Source: Arcuatula senhousia (taxonomy: Eukaryota; Mollusca; Bivalvia; Mytilida; Mytilidae). Taken from it: 64,000 nt of DNA. The DNA lies in assembly GCA_963971305.1 (NCBI GenBank), contig OZ020308.1, forward strand, positions 21,387,838 through 21,451,837, given 5' to 3'. A program made the translations under genes and the position numbers. The notes beneath the pieces are model-generated. The model made no database searches, was not told the DNA's origin, and was given only the letters and a program-made list of their open reading frames with translations. Below are positions 56,867-64,000 of this stretch, piece by piece. Within the stretch, counting starts at the first letter, position 1; each line of letters begins with the position of its first letter.

Positions 56867-56869
56867 TAA

Positions 56870-57855
56870 TTGACAAACCCCTAAAACACCGGAAATGTTT
56901 TATGACTGAACAATAAAAATGTCTATAAAACTAGTTTTGTCATGTTTTGAAAAAGCGGGAGATTACACAAAGAGTCGGGAGAACGGGAGATGGATAAAAA
57001 AGTCGGGAGATTTTGTCTCCCGGCGGGAGAATAACATGTATGCATCTGCACTCATCTAAGAGAAAAAAATTCGTTTAATTTTCTTACAAGCAAATGATGT
57101 ATTTTGTAAATTTTGTGAGTGTCGAAAACAACCTGGGATTATCATTAACTTGTGTTCAAATGAAAATCATATGTAAATGTTTTTCCCAGCTTTCATTGTG
57201 CTTTAGCTTGTGAAGCTTGCTCAAGTAATTGAAAATCAAACATTTAATATATATATTTTATTTTAAACAGTTTGATATCAACAAGATACAATAATAATAG
57301 TTTAACAACGTTCGTTGTATTTATAAAATTGTGATTGTTCATTGATAGATTAACAAATAACAATTTAGCATCCTAGCAAATGACAAATGATAGCTAAGTA
57401 TCAATGTCTTTATATCATTCATTTAATTAGTTATGTAGTCTTTGTGAATATGTATTATAAGAAAATAATATGTTTCAGATGTATAGATTTTAACATATAT
57501 TATTCAGTATATAACTAAATGTTTAGATAAATTTTGGCAAATCATTCATAAACATACAGTCGTATAAAAATGACCTTTTAGCATCACCGAACATAGCAAG
57601 TGTTTGCTCGAAATCAATTTTATAACTTATTATGTAAGCATTATTTTGAAAGAAAAAGCATTAAAAAACAGTCGTTTTATAAATAAAAAAGAATATCTTG
57701 TTAGGATGAAAAGTTATATTTCTTTAATTAAGAATTTCTTGTGAATAAGGAACAAACAAAAATTGTGAATTCAGACAAGTTTTAATTTTAATACCTTGCA
57801 TCTTTTCCTTGAAGACGAAAGTGTCGCTAAGGGGGCAATCATTTGATTTTTAGAT
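56870..57855. other. stretch without genes
   Basis: GCGGGAGATT, GTCGGGAGA and GGCGGGAGAAT repeats at 56954-57030 continue those left of the MITE. Beyond that the sequence is AT-rich and featureless. Confidence 0.4.
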
Positions 57856-57859
57856 AACT

Positions 57860-57977
57860 GATATGGTAGGGTAAAGCTGCTTATTGGATTTTCCAATGTT
57901 ATTTGCAGTACGAAGACGTGAAGTCATACTGCAAAACATAACACACGTTCCAGTAAGCAGCTTTACCCTATCATATC
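57860..57977. mobile_element. 118-bp hairpin MITE
   Basis: GATATGGTAGGGTAAAGCTG at the left is matched with one mismatch by the right end, the pairing extending for about 28 bp; a second stem GCAGTA/TACTGC lies inside. The two nested stems would form one cruciform. It is non-coding. Confidence 0.8.
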
Positions 57978-58680
57978 CATAACCTATTTCATATGTTTAT
58001 CAAGCTGCATGCCATTCTATTATCTCATTTGATTTTTATGGGGCTGGTTGTGGTGAAATATGAAATAAAAAGGCTGAATGCCAAACAATCATTGAATAAA
58101 AGGGCAGGTCAGTGCTTTGGCTAAAAAAAGACAGGATAGGGTTTGTGACTGCAAAACTTAGATCAACTTTCAAAATAAAAAAAAAATTATAACGATAGCT
58201 CTAAAAGAAAATCCATGGCCCCGATTTTCTGAGAATATAAAGGCAGAAAGAAAAAATATCCATACCCCCATCTCCTATAAAATAAAAAACAAATCAGATC
58301 CCCTGACAGCAAAAAATACAAATGGTAACACGCCTTATCTTTTTAAACAATGTGCTAGCAATCCATGGCTTTTTATGACTCCTGGTGAGATTTGATTGAT
58401 ATGGTAAATCAAATTAAAAAAGGTAGTAAGTCAAAATGAACTAATGACCTAAAGCTAAAAAATTCGCCAGTTTAAATTTGAATTAAAGGTGACGTGTTTT
58501 TACACCTGTAACATAAAAGTGTGTTTAATGATAACAGAAAAACAAGCCTGAAAAACTATAAAGATTATAAAACAGTTGTTATTCAGATTAAGCATTACCA
58601 ACCAAATATATAAAATTACATGTAACAATCATTATAAAAATGTGGCAATGATGTTATCTTCGCCAAGAGATGACGATTCC
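57978..58680. other. stretch without recognised features
   Basis: Nothing recognisable; short A-rich runs only. Confidence 0.4.
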
Positions 58681-58682
58681 GG

Positions 58683-58785
58683 GTGTCGTTTCATAAAGCG
58701 ATCGCAAATTAACTTGCTAGTTACCCTATGCAAATCTAAATGGGGCTTACGTGCACACAAGGCCAACGATCGCTTTATGACACAG
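58683..58785. mobile_element. 103-bp TIR MITE
   Basis: GTGTCGTTTCATAAAGCGAT at the left and CGATCGCTTTATGACAC at the right are inverted repeats, differing by an indel of a few bases. The ends overlap a 74-codon chance frame that I do not regard as a gene. Confidence 0.7.
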
Positions 58786-59910
58786 CACTCTAAACAATAA
58801 TGGAAAAATTAATATAAAAGTCAATGTTCTCGTATCCGTTTTTTTAATTTGTTACATTAGAATTGCATTTTGCTTTTTTTAATGTAGCAATAAAATTGCA
58901 ACCAATATTAAAATGTAACTTGCACGTTATTCTATTTTTTTTTCACTAATTGCAAAAGAATGTAATTTGAGCATGTCTATAAAAAAAAACAATGAAGTGT
59001 TATTACAAAAAAATCTATATAGAAACAAATAATAGAAAGATGGTAGAAACGCTCGAATAAAATGTATCATCAATTTCTTGTTTGTTAAGAAAAAGATCCA
59101 GATTAAAGTGCCCCCTCCTGCCCTCCGCCCCAATAAAATTTTAATTTGTAAAGAATTATTAAATATAAATAGTAACCTAACCGTTTTCCTCTCATTCAGT
59201 CCCGGAAACTCTTCCTTGAACTCTGAATGATGATTTTTGTCGATTAAAGACCAGAGAACACCTTCGTCATCTTGAAGTAAAGAATGCTAATTAAAATTTT
59301 TAGATAAAAAACTAATGAACAACTTTTGCCTGTCAATTTTAGTTTTAGAATGATTTAATCAAAGCATATTCTATTTTAAAGTAAAGCTCATAGCCAGACA
59401 GTAGAAGTGAGTTAGCGTAAGTCAAGTTCAATTTCAATCATAATAAATTACTTTCCCAAAATTTATTCCTATGGGTGATCGCTTAGTTCATGTCGAATTC
59501 ATTTTATTTCATTGATATCAAACATAAAATTTGTTTGTGTTATCGTTTACTTAGTACCTGATAGTTATTTGTGAATTTCGTTTTAAAAATATAAATACAT
59601 GTATATAATAAATGATACAAAATACACAATTACAATTAACATTTATAAATTTTATACAATGAGTATATCAATATTATCACAACAACATTTGTGAAGTTGG
59701 ATATAAAACGCATACCTCTGAAAGTTATTTTTACAATACAAATTTTAAAGCACAGGCATACTTTGTGTTTTTGGTAATCATGTACAAATATAAAAGCTTA
59801 ACATTACATATAGTTTGAGTGGTCAATATACATAGAACACAATAAGGTTCATGGGCTTAAATCATTACATACAAAATGAAAGCTGGATTAGTCAGGACAG
59901 GTTCTTCGTA
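58786..59910. other. AT-rich stretch downstream of the opsin gene
   Basis: No coding sequence recognised. A minus-strand AATAAA (complement TTTATT near 59504) lies about 600 bp past the opsin stop and is a possible polyadenylation signal. Confidence 0.35.
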
Positions 59911-59911
59911 A

Positions 59912-60109
59912 TCGTTGATCATATGTGTATGGTTGTCCAACCCGTTAACATTTATGTGGTATATCCAATCTGTTAACAATCATATGCGTATGTATAGCCA
60001 TGCTAATAACGATCATATATGTTTGTATACCCAAACTAATAACGATCAAATGTGTATGCATATCCAATCTGTTAACGGTCATATGTGAATGCTTGTCCAA
60101 CTTGTCAAC
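59912..60109. repeat. 33-bp tandem repeat at the opsin stop codon
   Basis: Units of the form GATCATATGTGTATG...CCAA..TAATAAC start at about 59978, 60011, 60044 and 60077 (spacing 33), with two more divergent units before them. The last unit reaches the TGA of the opsin frame at 60105-60107, so the array makes up the start of the 3' untranslated region. Confidence 0.85.
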
Positions 60110-60380
60110 GCCTCCTGCTGCTCATTCTCATAACAAAACGAGGATTGGAAGTAAACCGTGAACAAATTCTCGAGAGGTATTTCCGTAAAATTGGACGAAA
60201 CTTTTTGTTCATAATAAAATATATAAGTGGATTTACAATGGTAGAAAGTTTTGCAAATAATACGGCGATGAGAGTCAACCTCATAGGGACCTCGTTTTTA
60301 CGCCCGTAAGCGGTCAACATACTAACTGTAGCGTAAGGTGACCAGAGTCCAACAAAACCAGCACACATGGCGAATGTCAT
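60105..60380 (-). CDS. opsin, terminal exon (helices 6-7 and tail)
   Basis: Helix 6 has GLWSPYA (the WxPY toggle region). Helix 7 has FAKLSTIVNPLIY: Lys44 of the exon is six residues before the Asn of NPxxY, exactly the position of the retinal-binding lysine. NKKFR follows, like the NKQFR after helix 7 in ciliary opsins. The tail is short and basic (MSSRRR). The acceptor ATTTCAG precedes base 60380 and the reading phase joins the exon at 61302-61624 as SYLIK-MTFAM. The protein is a light-sensing G-protein-coupled receptor of the plasma membrane. NKK points to a ciliary-type or xenopsin group rather than a Gq rhabdomeric opsin; a tree is needed to say which. Confidence 0.9.
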   Translation of the reverse strand: MTFAMCAGFVGLWSPYATVSMLTAYGRKNEVPMRLTLIAVLFAKLSTIVNPLIYFIMNKKFRPILRKYLSRICSRFTSNPRFVMRMSSRRR

Positions 60381-61301
60381 CTGAAATACACATATATTGT
60401 TTTTGTTACAAACACAGTTTTTACATGTACATGTATATAGAAAAATATCTAAGTGAGTTTATTTTTTACATTCGTGGTATGTTCTTACGATTTTAAATAC
60501 TTCCTTACTTTTTTATTTCACACATACATGTACTTCATGTGTATTAAGTTGTACAAAATGTTTACTTTAAGCTATAGTATCTGTTATTTAATCATTTGGA
60601 ATAAAATGTTATAAAAAATTACAGAAGGAAAACAAAGCATATCAGAAAATTACTGACTAATGATTCAGTGATTTTTCTAAAAAATGCAGATTGTTTAAAA
60701 ACTGTCCACATCAACAGAAAACTAATCTAAAGGTGATATTATTACGTCATTTAGACATTGAAGAACTACTTTTTCGATATTGCTTCTAAAAGGAAATGTA
60801 TTTGCTGTCTGTAGTCAATGTATCATTTTTTGTTATATAAAAGGAATATTTACAAACCTTTTCAAATTTGGTCTTCAAATATAAACATCTATTGAGAATT
60901 TTTTTCGACGTGTAAAACAAACAGAAATGTTATAAAAAGAAATTCTAAGAATTTTCAAAAATAACATAAGCAACTTTAGAAAAAAACTGCTTTAATATAT
61001 AATTTTTCTATCTTAATTGCAAATGGTCGATAAAAAATTCCATGACCCCATGGACTTAAGTGCTTCCTACATAATTTTTTTAAATGAAATATGTTGCGTT
61101 TTCGTTTCTGCCTGATCGAAGTTCTTAACATATACTTTAAGCTTTAAGTTCTTAGGGAGTGAACGAATAAGTGTTTAACCTCCTTGTTTTAGGGCGATAG
61201 GCACGAAATGGGTGACAAAAAAAAACATGAGAATTTTGGTTCATCCATATTCTTTAAGATACATAAGACAAAACATATAACACAGAGAGATTAAAGATTA
61301 C
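60381..61301 (-). other. opsin intron
   Basis: A 921-bp intron separates helix 5/loop 3 from helix 6. The donor is AAG/GTAATC at 61302/61301 and the acceptor TTTCAG at 60383-60381. It falls between codons (phase 0). No repeat family is recognised inside. Confidence 0.85.
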
Positions 61302-61624
61302 CTTTATAAGATATGAGTCTCGTCTTTTAAAAGCTGTCCCTACATTTCCAGTGTTATACACAGTCGATCGAGATGTTCTGCCTTTTCGGACGTGTAAAAG
61401 CATTTTCCCATAGGAAACATTCATGATTATCACAGGTAATAACACACACGAAAGCAAGAAAAATGTCACAAAAACTTCATGATTCTTCCATGCTAAACTG
61501 CATGATGTTCCGTAGGGTTCTGGTCCGTAAGCACCAATGCCAAAGACTGGCAGAAATGCCCAGAAAGCAGCGTAAAAGTACATTGCAATAATTGCATAAT
61601 TTGTATGATTCAATATTTTGTTGG
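61302..61624 (-). CDS. opsin, internal exon (helix 4, loop 2, helix 5, loop 3)
   Basis: The exon is 323 bp. Helix 4 is AIIAMYFYAAFWAFLPVFG. The second extracellular loop has YGPEPYGTSCSLAW: the Cys forms the conserved disulphide, and the Glu six residues before it is at the position of the Glu181 counterion used by many invertebrate opsins. Helix 5 is FVTFFLLSCVLLPVIIMNVSYG; loop 3 is basic (RKGRTSRS...KRRDSYLIK). The acceptor TTTCTTTCAG precedes 61624, with one base of the first codon upstream. The exon with helices 1-3 is not in view; a repeat element begins about 145 bp upstream. Confidence 0.9.
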
Positions 61625-61768
61625 CTGAAAGAAAAAAAAGACAATGGTTAGGATAATATATACAAATGCTGAAAACAAAACAAGACATACGTTGGACTTT
61701 TTCATAAGCTTTGGACAAGAGAAAATAATAATTGGTAAAATTTGAGATTTCAAAATATAAGTTACCTT

Positions 61769-63201
61769 AACAAGAAGCTTCAAGGAGCCTGAATCGCTCA
61801 CCTGACATATGTGCCTGATGTAAAGGTAATAGGCAAAATCTATATGACATTGAAATGGTCATAACTTTTAAAAGGGGCTCATCTGACAATATGGTGGATC
61901 TTAAGGTGCTGGTCACTTTTGTTCTCAATCAAAATTCAAAATTCTGTCACCCTTTTTGAGTTACTAGCAAAAAAAAATGCAGTTTAACCCAATGTTCTAT
62001 TTTTAGCCACATCGGCCATGTTTTACAACCAATCGAAAATCCCCATATCAGTTTTATACACCTAATGCTAATTAACAACTATACCAAGTTTGATTCCAAT
62101 TGGACTTAAAGTGTCAGAGGAGTTAACGTTTTCAATGTAATGAGGAAATGCTGTTGAAATGCTCAATTTTGACGTTCTAATGGCAATAACTCCTAAAAGG
62201 AAAGGTCCTACAACGTTGATCCTTTACATATTTTGTAGATCTTGATGTGTTTAACGATATGCAATTTAAATTTCTCAAATATCTTGAATAGTTTTCAAGA
62301 TATTGAGCTAAACAGGTGCAAAATTTGCAAAAAAATCCACAAAAAGGGCAATAACTCCTACATGGCTTGTTGGATTTTCTTCAAAATTCAAAAATTAAAA
62401 ATCTGTCACCGTTTTTGAGTTATTTGCAAAAAACTGCCATATACCCCTATGTTCTATTTTTAGCCACAGCGGCCATGTTTTACGACCAATCGAAAATCCC
62501 CACATCAGTTCTATACGCCTAATGCTTACAAACAACTATACCAAGTTTGGTTCCAATTGGACTTCAAGTATTTGAGGAGTCAACGTTTTCAATGTAATGA
62601 GGAAATGCTGTTAAAATGCTCAATTTTGACGTTCTAAGGGCAATATCTCCTAAAAGGAAAGGTCCTACAACGTTGACCCTATTAAATATTGTATACTGGA
62701 TGTGCTAAACAATATGCAATTTAAATTTCTCAAATATCTTGTATAGGTTTCAAGATATTGAGCTAAACAGGTGCAAAATTTGCAAAAATCCACAAAAAGG
62801 GCAATAACTCCTACATGGGTTGTAAGATTTTCTTGAAACTTTCAGGGTAAGTAGATCTTGAGGTGCTGATCACTTTTCTTTCGCCAGAAGTTTGATATCT
62901 GTAGCCGTTTTTGGGTTATTTGCAAAAAACTGCATTTTACCCCTATGTTCAATTTTAGCCAAGGCAGCCATGTTTTACGACGAATCAAAAATCCCCACAT
63001 CAGTTCTAAGCACCGAATGCTAATAAACAACCAAACCAAGTTTGGTTTCAATTGGAGTTATGGTGTCAGAGGAGTTAACGTTTTAAAAACTTTACGGACG
63101 ACGGACGACGGACGAAGGACGACAGACGACGGACGAAGGACGACGGACACCAAGTGATGACAATAGCTCACATGACGTTTCCGGTCAGGTGAGCTAAAAA
63201 A
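61769..63201. mobile_element. non-autonomous element with GCTCACCTG ends, 0.46-0.50-kb internal repeats
   Basis: The left end CAAGGAGCCTGAATCGCTCA and the right end TCAGGTGAGCTAAAAAAGG match the ends of the element at 22406-23716. Inside, a unit with TTTTTAGCCACA-CGGCCATG, AATCGAAAATCCCCA and ACCAAGTTTG-TTCCAATTGG recurs at about 62004, 62461 and 62956. Near the right end is a (GACGGAC)-type short repeat (63096-63150). It lies upstream of the opsin exon at 61302-61624, probably in an intron. Confidence 0.8.
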
Positions 63202-63915
63202 GGAAAAAGAAAAAAAAAGAATTTTTATTTTCCAATCGAATTACTGCAAAATCCTATGTATACATCTAATATATCTTGGGCCTGTTCAATGAAAATGTCT
63301 TGGTTCATTTAAATTGTATGGAGATCGTCCTATTTTAGGACAACTTTGCAACCTGTATTTTAAAGTGTTACTTATGGTCTTTTATGCTACAATATATTAT
63401 TATTATTATATATTTATATATATCCTATTTTTGTTCAAAAACTTTTCATAACATTTATAACGATGATATCTATTGTTTGTTTCAAAATAAGCTCAATGAC
63501 GTCACTGAGATGGTCTATGGTGCATTATGGGATTATGTATTTAATAATTCCCATAATCTCTAAACATTCAATATCTGTCTCATATTTAATAAAACACACT
63601 GATGATGCGGATTTATACCCCAAAGAAAATGTTTATTAAAGACAAACATATGCAACAATTTAATTATTATCAAATCTTTGGTATACTTTAATGTTTTTCT
63701 CATTATTATTGAATAAATTTAAACTTACTGTAATTTTTACGTTGATATAGATTCATTTAATTAGAATAATAATTATTAATCTTTATTTAATTAGAATAAA
63801 AATTACTAATTTAATCTTGAATAAATGAAATCTTTACCAATTATTTTTTTCTTTTTTAATCTAGGTCGTTGTAATGATTTACAATTTTACTTTTCATGTA
63901 AATTAAACAATATTA
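63202..63915. other. AT-rich stretch without recognised features
   Basis: TTATTATTATATATTTATAT-type runs and chance frames only. I searched for the missing opsin helix 1-3 exon on the minus strand and did not find it. Confidence 0.4.
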
Positions 63916-63921
63916 TTTAAA

Positions 63922-63996
63922 AATAATTATTGACGAACAGCAATTGTTTAAAAAAAGCTATTTCTAAACAACAATTGATGTTCGTCAATAATTATT
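63922..63996. mobile_element. hairpin element at the window edge
   Basis: AATAATTATTGACGAACA (63922-63939) pairs perfectly with 63979-63996, and CAATTGTTTA pairs again inside. The whole 75 bp folds into one hairpin. Confidence 0.75.
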
Positions 63997-64000
63997 ATAC

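Overview
This window looks like a transposon-rich stretch of a metazoan genome, most likely a marine bivalve and probably a mytilid mussel. The evidence is AT-rich sequence with intron-split genes, a long bistable-type opsin exon pair, an SLC22-type transporter, a CR1/L2-like LINE, many broken Penelope-like reverse transcriptases, and short repeats I associate with mussel DNA. The species call is inference from remembered repeat families, not a database match. There is no operon structure and no bacterial feature.

Only three pieces look like host genes, all on the minus strand. Two exons (7407-7640 and 8689-9116) join in phase and encode the middle of an SLC22 (organic ion transporter, MFS) protein. 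A possible exon of unknown function lies at 25113-25357, with a tandem duplication over its splice donor. Two exons (60105-60380 and 61302-61624) join in phase and encode the second half of an opsin with its retinal-binding lysine, ending in a 33-bp tandem repeat.

Everything else is mobile or repetitive DNA. At about 9.25-14.9 kb is a nearly intact LINE on the plus strand: an SGNH-hydrolase-like ORF, a block of short palindromes, a zinc-finger/coiled-coil ORF1, and an endonuclease-reverse transcriptase ORF2 broken by one stop codon. At 17.8-19.5, 43.5-43.9, 48.3-49.7 and 51.3-55.6 kb are minus-strand Penelope-like (PLE) copies; plus-strand PLE 3' ends lie at 1.66, 29.3, 37.6, 40.8 and 42.3 kb. 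Four hammerhead-ribozyme-like motifs belong to this class, and the one at 1996-2039 keeps every core position.

A second layer consists of elements with terminal inverted repeats (TIRs). Five of them (811-984, 7862-8192, 15479-16396, 20411-24577, 33168-37219) have clean 5-bp target duplications, which I could read directly. The element at 33168-37219 sits inside a PLE-derived repeat, so the empty site can be reconstructed from neighbouring copies. Others are foldbacks, a TA-flanked MITE at 56299-56866, a pair of elements ending in GCTCACCTG/CAGGTGAGC, and a 4.2-kb unit with 0.8-kb inverted arms around a PLE fragment (46517-50682).

The clearest candidates for something not previously described are the hairpin block inside the LINE leader, the group of elements sharing 5-bp target duplications, and the repeated compound unit (hairpin element + unknown unit + PLE end) seen around 28-31 and 39.5-41.4 kb.
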